Assembly (NCBI GenBank): GCA_000697665.1
Contig: KL197711.1
Location: 1,827,209-1,891,208 of the forward strand
Direction: 5' to 3'
Source: Jaapia argillacea MUCL 33604
Lineage: Eukaryota; Basidiomycota; Agaricomycetes; Jaapiales; Jaapiaceae
Length of the DNA stretch: 64,000 bases
The position numbers were made by a program, and so were the translations under genes. Positions 44,470-55,100 of this stretch are shown one piece after another. Numbering within the stretch: the stretch's first letter is position 1; the number at the start of each line of letters is the position of its first letter. The notes beneath the pieces were generated by a model that had not been told where the DNA came from, did not search any database, and saw only the letters and a program-made list of their open reading frames with translations.

Positions 44470-46126
44470 CTAATGGAAATCGAGGCGAAGGCCCGCTACG
44501 ACACACCCCTCCAATCGAGGCGCCAGCGTAGTGAAGAGTTCTTTATTAAAGGAAGCAAAGACAAGCCTCGTCCTCGGTGGTGTAACATCCGCGAACGAGT
44601 CTGAGGACTCAGAGGGCAAGCCACATCGAAACCGAACCATGGAGACGAGTGATTCGACTACACGGGGAGAATCCCCCAGGTCGCTGATCGTGATGCTCTC
44701 CAACATCGGGAGGTTTTGAGATCCGGATGTCTGATCCGACGCAATGAAATCTGGACTTGAGAGATATTGGATGATTGCATGCTTATCAAATACTGACTCA
44801 AGGTGGAGTCGGACATTCCGAATCGACGGTAGGCTATCAAGGAATCGAAAGACATGGGGTGTGGCACCATCAGGGGTGAATTCGAGTGTCGTGATGGTAC
44901 AGCGAGATTGTTGAAGGCAAGATTGGAAGCCCACCATTGCGGACGCAGGTGAACTTTGGCGAAGGCCGTCGACATGGGGTACATATATGAATTCGTTCAA
45001 ATTTGGGACTATGAGGTGCCGTAAGAGATACCCGTCTCCAAGAGTGAATGGAAGATGTAGGGATTGGAGTTTGGGTAAGATGATGAGACCCCGGTCTCGA
45101 GGCAGGGGAACTGGTCCTTGCGCCACATTGTGATAGGGCGCGCTAAATTTGAAGTGTGTCAATTGACTGCACTGCGGTAAGATGTCGAATAGGTCGGAGA
45201 TGGAGTTGGTATGAAAGTAACCGCTCTCGACTTTGAGGCAGGTCAGTTGGCTCCAGGGTAGCGCAAAAACAGTTGGACGCCAGGAGCGTCTGAGAGTGAC
45301 GCTGGTGAGGTTCGGAGCTGTTTGGAATGCTTTAATCTCTCGTAGGAATGGGGCATGGGGCTGCATGTTACTGTCGTGGAAGAAGCAGACTTCCTTGAGT
45401 TGAGTCAACGCACCATCCCCGATTTGAAGGAGGGGCTGGAGGGGGGCCCAGTTTGCATTCAAGAGGATAGTAAGGGAACTCCATCGAGGAGCGTGCCGTA
45501 CAATACTATCCAGCAGATCTCCGCCACCAAGAAGGTTTCGAAAGTCGACAAAGGTCGAGAGAGGGGCAGTCCCGGAACGTGTGAGGAAGGACTCCAAGAT
45601 CGGCCTCATCCGCACTATTTCTTCGTCGTCATATGGAGATACGACTAATGACGCCCAGAGGGCCGACGTGGACAATGCAATCTGCCTCCAGTAGGAACAT
45701 ACGTGGGTCAGGAGGACTGGGAGGCAATTTCTTAAGGGATGCACAAAACCTGGGCCCAGTTTGTGCGTGAAAACATCTCTAAAGGACTGCACAAAACCTG
45801 GGTGAAGTGCGTGCGCGAAGATCTTGGAGAGAATCTCGGGAGGTAGACGCCGTATGGGGGCCAAGAGCGATAGAATTTTGGTGCATCGTGATTGTGTAAG
45901 GTCTCTCTTCTCCTCGAAAGCACTGATCTGCCTACGCAACTTCCGAATCTCAACTTCGACCTCGTCAATCTCCTCCCAAGCCTTGTAGAGCTCTGCGCGC
46001 AAGTTCACGTTGGAGATGGACGGTCGATTCGAGCGTAGAGCCTCCCATAGGTCGGAGTCTTTCGCAGAAAGTCAAGAAAAAATCGAGTGACGGGGGATCA
46101 TGGTGAATATACTCACCGACATCCAT
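44470..46126 (-). CDS. F-box protein with N-terminal coiled coil
   Basis: Exons on the minus strand are 46126..46117 (10 nt) and 46058..44470, giving 532 aa. Residues ~20-55 are a heptad-like coiled coil (EEIDEVEVEIRKLRRQISAF). The F-box follows (~63-120): RRLPPEILSKIFAHAL, then the CSYWRQIALSTSALWASL helix. The remainder has irregular Leu-rich strands and helices, typical of the expanded basidiomycete F-box families. F-box proteins recruit substrates to SCF (Skp1-cullin) ubiquitin ligases; the target is unknown. A 48-nt tandem duplication inserts a second HPGFV/GPGFV segment into the F-box region (about 45740-45835). Confidence 0.85.
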
Positions 46127-46757
46127 CTCGACTCTCAATCAATAGGTGGATCGCTATAAGGAGAACAATAATGTCTCAGCACGTTGGCGAAGTTTGAAGC
46201 TCCGGCGATCCCACAATTCTTCCCTCTAATATGACTCTCCGCTTCAAGTTCTGAATCTCAGCGTCATGCATATGTCTCCATTGCACAAGCTTCAAGTTTC
46301 AAGGGGCCCGTCATATTTCGCACCTATACCAGTTCTGCTAGGCGACCGTCATCGTCATCCATAAATACTCACCATCAAGACAAAAATACTCTTGGATCTA
46401 TATGATGTCGTTGCTCAGCTCTTTGCTCCCATGAACCAAGGGTATCTGCGCTCGAGCTCCACTACGCCAACTAGCGCCAGCGATGTTCCACGCCAGTGTG
46501 GCATCGATGGTGCCTTTTGTGTCTTCTCTAACTTTGGAGGATACATCCTGGGAAGGCACTGCGTCATCTTGGAGTTCACTTGGTACAACGTCATTCACCA
46601 ACGAGTCCTCTCGGAAATGTTCCAGAGATGTGGACTTCGTGTTGCCCGGCTTATGGATTTTGCTTATAAGGCGGATCTTTTCGCTCCAAGTTCCTCACTA
46701 TTACTCTCAACATCAGCATTTGAATCACTTTTCAATCGCAATACTTGATACTTCGAC
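46127..46757. promoter_or_regulatory. divergent intergenic region, F-box gene / CsbD-like member C
   Basis: These 631 bases hold a TTATAAG element near 46665-46671, about 90 bases before the ATG of member C, and no supported ORF. Confidence 0.35.
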
Positions 46758-47540
46758 ATGTCTTTCAATAGCAACCAGGATACCAACGAGTTTGGTCGTC
46801 GTGACCAATGGGATCCTACGACTGGTACGTTCATCACCTATTCCCCTACCTCCCTTCCCCTCAAGGCCGTTTTGTTAACACTCGTGCCTATACGAACAGT
46901 AGCGTCCAACGCTGACCCAACGTCGTTCCAAACCACAACATACCCCGGAGCGAGAGGCGAAGACTTTTCCTCGACTTCTTCAGACCCAACATCGATCAAC
47001 CCGACACAACCCCTATCCTCGTCTGCCATCAGACCAGGCGATATTCAGCCTCAACCTTCAGGGCGTGCAGCTGTACCATCAGCTGCGCCTGGTGTCGCCA
47101 CCAGGTACCAGGAGGATGAAGGGTATGGAACTGGTGATAGGGAAGTGATGGGAGGACAGGGGGAGTGGAATAGTAGTGCTGAGGGGTTGAGGGCTCAACA
47201 AAAACAACAGCAGGCGACGAATTTGGATGAGGAGAATGATGGGACTTCAGGACCTGGGGCTGGAGCTTATACCAGTTCGGGTAGTCCTACTCCTGGTGGA
47301 AAGCCAAAGTTTACTGATAAGATGATTGGTAAGTCTTCTCTCGCTCGTTTGTGGATTGAGTAGTGGCTTATGTTGTTGGAACTTGTAGGTACGATGGAGA
47401 AGGCTGCTGGGAAGGTTACTGGGAATACTGTCATGCAAGAGAGGGGACAAGATCGCAAGGTTTGTCTCCTGTTGAACTATCTTTTGGGTGTAGTGATTTC
47501 TGATTATGTATTCTCTCTTTCGTAGACTGGCGGACTTTGA
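46758..47540 (+). CDS. CsbD-like protein, family member C
   Basis: Exons 46758..46824, 46900..47328, 47389..47459 and 47526..47540 give 193 aa. N-terminal FGRRDQWDP, a Gln/Ser/Thr-rich disordered middle, then KFTDKMIGTMEKAAGKVTG and MQERGQDRKTGGL. Exon lengths 67, 71 and 15 nt and all intron phases equal those of member A, and the sequence SNADPTS opens exon 2 in both, so A and C are direct duplicates. Probable cytosolic stress-associated protein, by family only. Confidence 0.75.
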
Positions 47541-47966
47541 GGGTGTCAGACACGATGCAGAGCTGGACGATTAATCTAATGGACCGTTTGGCTTTCTTAT
47601 AGCAATATTGAATGATTGTATATGTAATTCCTGAACCACAAAACGCGGTGGTTGAGTGTAACAATTTTGCAGCCATTCGCCGAGCCATTCGCTTGCGAGA
47701 AGTTCGAAATCCTTTCCAAGTTGAACGTGTGAAAATCGATCTAATTTGGCAGCATCAGAGTGAAGCGGCTGAACCTGCCGGGGAATGGCAACTACTGCAT
47801 TCCAGTCAGCTGTCGGCTTTCAAACCGAACAGCTACCAAATCGCGTCAATCTCGCCTGTGGATTGCTCATCCTATCCACCGCGCTCTCGCTGATTACTTA
47901 CTTTTCCGGAGTCTGTAACGGCCATATTCAATCGACTTACCGATAAAGGCGGTGTGCGATGTTAAG
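47541..47966. other. intergenic stretch between CsbD-like member C and the MFS gene
   Basis: 426 bases with no supported gene. Confidence 0.35.
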
Positions 47967-50900
47967 ATGGCGTCGCTAAACCCTCGTACTTCCATTCTTT
48001 GGACCGATTCCACGACCACGACACGAACTACTCATAGCGAGAGTAGGAGGATGAGTTTGTTGAATAATGGTGGGTATTTTTCTGGGTGGGAGGAGAGGGA
48101 GGGTCGAGGGGATGTTGAGAGACAGGGGGAAGAGGCCGAAGACGACGGGGAAGGCGAGTATGGGGAAGGGGAGGAAGAAGAGGAGGAAGACGAAGAGGAG
48201 GAGGAGGAGGATCGTAGGACTCCGTTGGATAGGACTATTGATCGTATTGGAATGGGCGAGTCTCGACATCTCCATGTTATACACGTGTTGCGGATGCTAA
48301 CTCTTCCACTTGCCACTAGGGAGTTATCAATGGATACTATTATCCTTGTGTGGCTTCGGTATGTACATCTCCCTCTGACCTCTCTTTCAGATTGATGGAC
48401 TGAACTTGCACAGGATGGATGGCAGATAACGTACGTTGACCAAGTTTGTATCTGTGAATCTTGACAAGGACGGTAATTGCTCAGATGTGGATTCAAGCAG
48501 TTGCTATTATCTTGCCGAGGGTGCAGAGACACTTTGATGGTACGTCTTACGATGTATCGTCCCTTACCCGTCATCTTGATTTCATATGTGTGATACAGTT
48601 CCTGACTCGTATATCGGCGTGTTATCGTCGTCCATGTTCGGCGGGATGATGTTTGGTGCTATCGGTTGGGGAACTTGTAAGGCATTCGTTTCCTCCTTCA
48701 TCTCGATCGCATATTCGCCGCGACAATCCCAAAGTAACTCATACCTCATACTCTCGTTATATAGGTTCTGACTTGATAGGCCGCTCAGCCGCCTTCAACC
48801 TCACGCTGTGCTTCACCGCACTTTTTGGCTTGTTAGCTTCCTACGTTAATACGTTTACTGGTTTGTGTGTGGTTTTGTTTTTGTTAGGGAGTGCGGTTGG
48901 GGTGAGTTTCCGATCCATTTCCCCCATCCTTTCACTCCCGTACGACCTTGTTCATAGCATCCATATTTCTCCCCTTATCATTCTGAGCGCGAGCTAATAT
49001 CTCCTCTTCCCCATTTGCAGGGCTCCATGCCAACAGATGGCACCCTTATCCTCGAATACATCCCAAAAGGAAAACATTACCTCGTTACAGCCCTTAGTGT
49101 GTTTTTCAGCTTTGGAGCTGTGGTATCAGCGGTTGTAGGATTGGTCATTATTCCGGGCAATAGTTGTCCGCGGGCAGGGGAAGAAGGAGGTGGGGAAGGA
49201 GTGTGTGATGTGAATACGCAGAATCTGGGATGGAAGTATATGCTGATGACTCTGGGTTTGATCGTGAGTCACTGATCTCCCCTTTCTCCCGTTCTCTAAT
49301 GACGTGTGGCGCGGCTAGACTCTTTCGATGTTCATCGCCCGCCTCCTCTTCTTCCGCCTCTACGAATCTCCTCGATATCTCGTCCATGCTGGCAGGAAGG
49401 AGGAGGCGTTGGCGAGTTTGAAAATGATTGTGAAGTTTAATGGGAGCGGGGAAGGAGAGTGGGTCATTGGTTTGGGGGATGTCGAGGATGTTAGAGTGAA
49501 TGCAAAGGCTGATGGATGTGCGAGTGCCAATGGGTTGGGGACCGAGTTGGAAGGGGACCGGAGAGGAAGTGGTGGGTACGTGGAAGGAGGGGACGGTGGA
49601 GGAGACGTGAATACGCCTTTCCTGGCATATCACGAAGACCAACCGGCCTACCCCCCACCGTCAACAACACTCTTCGACGAAGACACCGGGGGTGTCCATC
49701 CTACTCCGTCAAATCCTGATGGTGAAGCTGGTTTGCCGTTACCTTCACACCACGAACGCCAGACATCCAGTACGGTTCTCCGCACGGGAAGTGACGAGAG
49801 CAAAGGGTATAGTTCAACGGGTGAGTCGGATGTCGTGTTGGAGGGGCATACGTTCACGCCTTTGACACCTGGGCTTCCACCTCCTACGCTGAACGCCCTA
49901 ATGCAACTTGCCACCCCTGCTACCACGCAATCACTACCTGACGGGGTTGGAATGGCACGAAAACAAATCCCCGTTTCGGGTCTCACGGATATATTCCCCG
50001 CTGACCCCTCGAAATTTGATTCGGGCGTCTCACCCCAAAAAGAACTTCCTCTTTCACCAAATTCGCTCTCCCGTTTCCCCTCTACAACTTCCCTCCCCTC
50101 TCCCACCCCTCGTCCTCGACGTGCAACCTCGCACTCTCGCCACCGCGCATCCACCCACTTTCATCACCTTCGGAGACGCTCCCTCTCTTCAGTCAGCATG
50201 AGGTCTCTTCAAAAACGGGTTAGTTGGTTGCCCAGATGGATCAGGAAACCGTTCTTGGCTTGGTTGGATAGGATTTCGATAGTGCTGCAACCGGAGTGGA
50301 TTAGGATTACGGTGCTTGTTTGGGCGGTTTGGTGTTGCATGTCGCTTGGTATGTTTTTGAATTCAATTTGGGAAAGAAAGCATGCTGATTTCGGTGGGGA
50401 ATGGTGGGATAGCGTATACGATGTTCAATGTGTTTTTGCCCAAGTTGTTGGAGACGAGATCGGGTGGTGAGGGTGTTTTGAATAAGGGGTTGGAGGGTAA
50501 CCTTTGGGATGTTGTGATATTTACGTTGGGAGGGTGTCCTGGAGCTTTGGTGAGTCTCCCTAGATTGCTTTATATGCTCTCCTCGGTTCTTCTTTTGCGT
50601 TCCTTTTGACGTCGCGGCATCTTGGCCTGTTCGACGAACTATGTTGCGCGCATATACCCACTCGTTCAACCTCGCCGCATCGCCGCGCATATACCCACCC
50701 CTTCGTTGTATATACACGCATATACTGACTTCTTTCCCCCCCACAGCTTGGCGCATATCTGATAGAATCCCCGCTGGGTCGTAGACGCTCATTGGCCCTC
50801 AGCACTTTCGTCACCGCGTTCTTCTGTTTTGTCTTCGCACAAGTCACAAGTGGGTGGGCTGTTAGAGCTAGTACGGTTGGGATTAGTTTGAGTGCTACCG

Positions 50901-51423
50901 TGAGTTTTGATTTTGTCTTTGTTTTGTTGATATGGTGAAGCTGATGAGAGCTGTTGGCGTGTAGACGATGTGGGCTGTTTTGTATGGGTGAGTCGCGTTT
51001 CTAGTTACACTGATGATTGATGATAAGAATTTGCATGGCGTAGGTGGACACCGGAGATCTTTGATACAAAGAGTAGGCACCATAAACCTCCCAATACTAT
51101 GTCGAAATTATCCACTGACGAACTTTGTAGTACGCGGATCGGCTTGTGGGATCGCTTCTGCCCTATCGCGAATGTATGTCTCTCCTCATCTTCCAAGCCC
51201 TTGTCCCCTTCCCTCAGTTTCAACGTCCTGAAGTCCACGATATCTGATCATGTTTTGTTACAGAGGTGGGATGATAGCACCCATCCTTGGAGGCTCCCTC
51301 TTGATGGTCAACAATTCACTGCCCGTTTACACTAGTGTTGGTGTGTTCCTAATGGCAGGTGTTTGCGTCTTAATGTTACGGGGCGGAGAAGGAGAGGCTG
51401 GTATGCGTGGTTTGATGCATTGA
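47967..51423 (+). CDS. SV2-type major facilitator superfamily transporter
   Basis: Fourteen exons (47967..48255, 48320..48358, 48414..48430, 48485..48539, 48599..48676, 48765..48901, 49021..49263, 49319..50348, 50413..50549, 50747..50899, 50965..50987, 51044..51072, 51131..51173, 51264..51423) give 810 aa. The cytosolic N-terminus has a long Glu run. Core motifs of the SV2/sugar-porter-like MFS group are present: GMGSYQW, GFGWMADNMW, GWGTCSDLIGRSAAF, GSMPTDGTLILEY, ESPRYLVHAGR, ESPLGRRRSLALS, WTPEIFDTK and GSACGIASALSR. About 290 disordered residues form the loop between TM6 and TM7. Substrate unknown; plasma or vacuolar membrane likely. The first intron uses a GC donor (needed to keep GMGSYQW) and exon 3 has 17 nt. 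Confidence 0.88.
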
Positions 51424-52901
51424 CCATGATTGGAGAGTTGATGCTTAGATACTCTTGGATTTCGATCGACTATACAGAGTTGTATTCCTAGAGATGGGAT
51501 CTAGTTTGACATGTAGCATACTTACAGTATCCCCGTCGATATTTATCATGACGCTGCCGCCGTCGACTCGTTGAGTCATATTTTTCTCCGACTCCTCCAC
51601 CATCTTCGAATTCATCCTCAACGCGGTTGTCTGTTCTCCTCACGGCGCCAACCCGATTATTCTTCTCTGCGTACAACCCTCATCACCACTATTTCTCTAC
51701 ACCCAACATTCACATGCAAAACCACGCCTCCGTCAGTGTTCGCTACCCGTTGGAAGCCTCCTACTGAATCTCTCGAGGGCACTGATGACACCTTCAATAG
51801 TACCCAATCCTTTCACCATACCTATCTAAGTACCCTCGTGTAGCAGGCGCGATCTTCCAAACATACAATGATCTCCTACTAGGTTCTTTTCATTTCGTAT
51901 CTCTTCCTCATCGTTTTATTGAGTGATTGGACCTTGGGTAGCACAGCAGTGGACGGACTTGGATGTCGTTGACCTCCCATCGTGCTCTCGGTGTGGATTT
52001 CGTGGAAGGAGACCTCAAACTGTGAGTTTTGGGCACGACGTCTTTCCTTATTGTTCGATGACCCGAGCGATTGCGTAGGAAGCGACATTGTCTGTCGTAC
52101 CGTGTTCGCTCGCTGAGTCCATATCGATCTCGTGGTCTGTTGGCTCTCTTGGCACTCGACAAGTTTGCGCACTGACGATTGAAATAGGTTGACTTCAGCG
52201 TTGAAATCCTTCCACGACACAGAGCACATATACCTCGCGATCACAGCTGAGGATTCTTCCATCGTGTACTACAAGATCAGTCCGGGGATCGTCAAACCGC
52301 CAATCTAGGGTGGGGCCTTCTCGGAGCCACATGACATGGTGCACCAAATGCACATGCAACCTATCCTGGACTAAAAGTGATCCACCCACCCCGCGCATTT
52401 GAGTCTGCTAACTCGTTGAACGAACAGGCTGATGCTTGTGTTGGGAATTGGGGTCTGACAGGGGATCTTTCTTCTCTGTCTCGAACTCGAGCGTAGATTA
52501 CTTCCTTTGCCAACGTGGTACTCTAGTAATGATAACCCGGCCAATCCAAGCCCCAAACCCAAACGCTTGCTCAGGCTCAATCTTACCTACACTTCTCAGC
52601 ATCTGGATATGCTCCGTTTCCGGTCTTGTATTCACCGTCGTTATTCGCTGTGGCTCCTGTTCCAATCCATTTCCGTCCCTTATGACGAGCCCCCTCCGCA
52701 CCTGACATTTTATACTCTATGGCCGCCATGTCGTTTCGTCAAGTGGGTATGAGCGCATCGACGTGAGGGGTCAACGTCATTTGGTGATGTAGCCCGGTTC
52801 AGTTCCGTATATAAAGTCGAGGGTTCATGTTGGTTTCTACTCACTTTCTCCACACATCTTTCTTTCATCCAACACTCGACATTTAACTACTCGTATACAT
52901 C
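51424..52901. other. intergenic stretch of 1.5 kb
   Basis: 3' flank of the MFS gene and promoter of CsbD-like member D. Several 60-130 codon ORFs on both strands lack family, signal or splice support. Confidence 0.35.
52808..52815 (+). promoter_or_regulatory. TATA box of CsbD-like member D
   Basis: TATATAAA 94 bases before the ATG at 52902. Confidence 0.6.
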
Positions 52902-53864
52902 ATGTCCAACTGGGATAACCAAAACACTTCTGGAGGCCGCCGTGGCGACCAGTTCGATGATACCACTGGCAGTGGAGATCGTAAGTTCCTTTCACGGGTA
53001 CAACCTTCATCTTGGTGCTGACTGTCTGTATGCGTTCTAGAATTTGGCCAGAACCAAGACCCCTCCGACGACACTTTCTCTCAAGGAGGTCAACAAGGTG
53101 GTCGTCAACAGCGTTTCGGCGGACAAGGCCAAGGTGGTCAGTTCGGCCAGGGTCAACAACAAGGTCAATTCGGCCAAAGCGGTGGCCAAGACCAATTTGA
53201 CGACCTTGCGTCTGGTGGTGGTCAGGGAGGTAACATCGGAGGGCAATCGCAAGGCCAGTATGGTGGCGATTCCAGCTACCCTGGTAACACTACCACTTCT
53301 GCTGCGATGGGCGCTGGGAGGATGGGGGGTCAAGGAGGTCAAGGAGGTTATGGACAGGGATCTAGTGGAGGTGGAGACTGGAGGGACGATGATCAGTTAT
53401 CTGGTCAGGGTGGTCAGGGTGTTTCAGGAGGATTTGGAGGTAGTGGAGGATATGGTGGTGGTCAAGCTCAAGGAGCATATAGTGGACAGGGCGGACAGGG
53501 TGGTTTGGGCGAGCAAGGTGGATTGGGTGGTAGGACTGGTGCTGGTGCTGGCGGCCAGGATTACGATGATGATAACGATGACTTGAGCGGAACTGGTGCC
53601 GGTATGGGTGCTGGAAGGTCTGCCAAGAAGCCCGGCATGGGGGACAAGCTAAGGGGTGAGTTTGCATTCTCGCCTTGTTGTGTGTTGTTGCTCATGTTGT
53701 GCAGGTGGCATGGAGAAGATGGCCGGCAAGGTGACTGGTAACACCGGTATGGTCGAGAAGGGCCAGGAGCGTACTGTGCGTTGATTATGTTCTTGCGCTT
53801 CACCTCATTCACTGATCTATACCTGTTTGTTCAGTCTGGTGGCACCGCCGGAACCGATTACTAA
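52902..53864 (+). CDS. CsbD-like protein, Gly/Gln-rich family member D
   Basis: Exons 52902..52980, 53041..53655, 53705..53775 and 53835..53864 give 264 aa. The N-terminus GGRRGDQFDD is a variant of the family start. The middle is a Gly/Gln low-complexity domain (repeats like GGQGGQ and FGQ). The C-terminus GMGDKLRGGMEKMAGKVTG and GMVEKGQERTSGG is the best CsbD-like match of the four. The third exon is again 71 nt. The Gly/Gln-rich part could drive phase separation or hydration-dependent behaviour as in other stress proteins, which is inference. A strong TATA box suggests inducible expression. Confidence 0.78.
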
Positions 53865-54050
53865 GTTCACATTGTCGGAAGGAATTGTCGAAGTGGCAGT
53901 CATTGAATTGTATTTTACTCGACTCTTTTGATATGTATCGTTGTATCGTACTTTTTTGTACTTGTAAACAAAGAAGAATCCATACGGCTTTTGCCCCGTA
54001 ACGTCAAGTGAAAGCATGTGAGCCAGGAGATTACGTGAAACAGGGTTTGC

Positions 54051-54517
54051 AAGCTTTCGTGTCCAGGACTGGATCCACAATCTCTTCGTTATGTAGCGGT
54101 CTTTCAAAGTTGTATACCACACTTGTGACTCACTTGGTCCCAAGGCCGTTGGATTTTTCCCCATGTCGTTCAAAATCCGTACAGTCTGTCAATAAATTAC
54201 CGTGAATTGTAAGCTTTCGTACGCAGGACTGGGGGACTGGGCTGTCCACAATCTTTTCGATAGGTAGCGATCTTCGTATACCACACTTGGTCCCAACGCC
54301 ATTGGATGTTTCCCCATGTTGTTCAAAATCCGTAGTCTGTCCATGAATTACCGTGAATTGTAAGCTTTCGTACGTAGGACTGGTCTTTCCAAAATCTCTT
54401 CGATATGTAGTGGTCTTAGTATACCACACTTGTGACTCACTTGGTCCCAAGGCCGTTGAATTTTTCCCCATGGGGTTCAACATCCGTACAGTCTTTGATT
54501 TGATGTCAATAAATTAC
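54051..54517. repeat. three-copy diverged tandem repeat (~150-160 bp unit)
   Basis: Units start with AAGCTTTCGT at 54051, 54211 and 54362 and share the order: AGGACTGG, ATCTCTTCG, TAGCGGTCTT-like, GTATACCACACTTG, TTGGTCCCAA, TTTCCCCATG, TTCAAAATCCGTA, AATTAC. Copies 1 and 3 keep GTGACTCAC, which copy 2 lacks. It is located just downstream of CsbD-like member D; no coding role is evident. Confidence 0.85.
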
Positions 54518-54612
54518 ATGCAACCCTCGTCGACATCCTGAAATTGTCTTCTACTAGGAGAAAAAAGTCGTCCGGAATTTTGTAGCGGTTCTATTCAACA
54601 GGGGCGCTACCC

Positions 54613-55100
54613 TCAGAGCTCTACTGGCACGCATCCGATGGAAACTAGGCCTCCTATAACATCCCATAGTCAGTTCGATCCGAATATCACCGAGAAGATA
54701 TACTGCGTAAACGGGCTGTTGAATCTCACCATATGAATTATCTGTACAGCATACAGGATGTGCGATACTATAGAGGAATTAAAATCAGCAAAGGTAACCA
54801 GCCGTCCGATTTCAGAGTAACTCACCAGCTTGAACCATCGCCAACGCCGACAACTGTGATGGGCGAGCAAGTGACTCCGACGAGGACGTTCAAATCTTGA
54901 ACGACGACGTCGAGCAGACCCAAAAGGGCTGCTGCTGGTTCAGCGCCTGCTGTGGAGACGCTTTGACAGCATTGAATAGGACCCGTAGTGCATTGACTAG
55001 CGGGTTCACTAGTCCGTGGACTAGATTGGGTGGGGTAGGCGGCCGCAAGGAAGATATAGGCGAACAACGTCGCGAAGAATGTTGCTATGTGAGGAATCAT
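54613..55100 (-). CDS. class I hydrophobin 5 (divergent)
   Basis: Exons on the minus strand are 55100..54826, 54767..54730 and 54653..54613, giving 117 aa. A signal peptide is followed by a longer spacer ([15 protein letters not shown]) before Cys1. The cysteine spacing C-x6-CC-x32-C-x13-C-x5-CC-x12-C and the 38- and 41-nt exons are the same as in the other five, but the loop residues ([19 protein letters not shown]) and the end GCVPVEL differ. Secreted and surface-assembling by family knowledge. It stands 36 kb from the main array. Confidence 0.93.
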
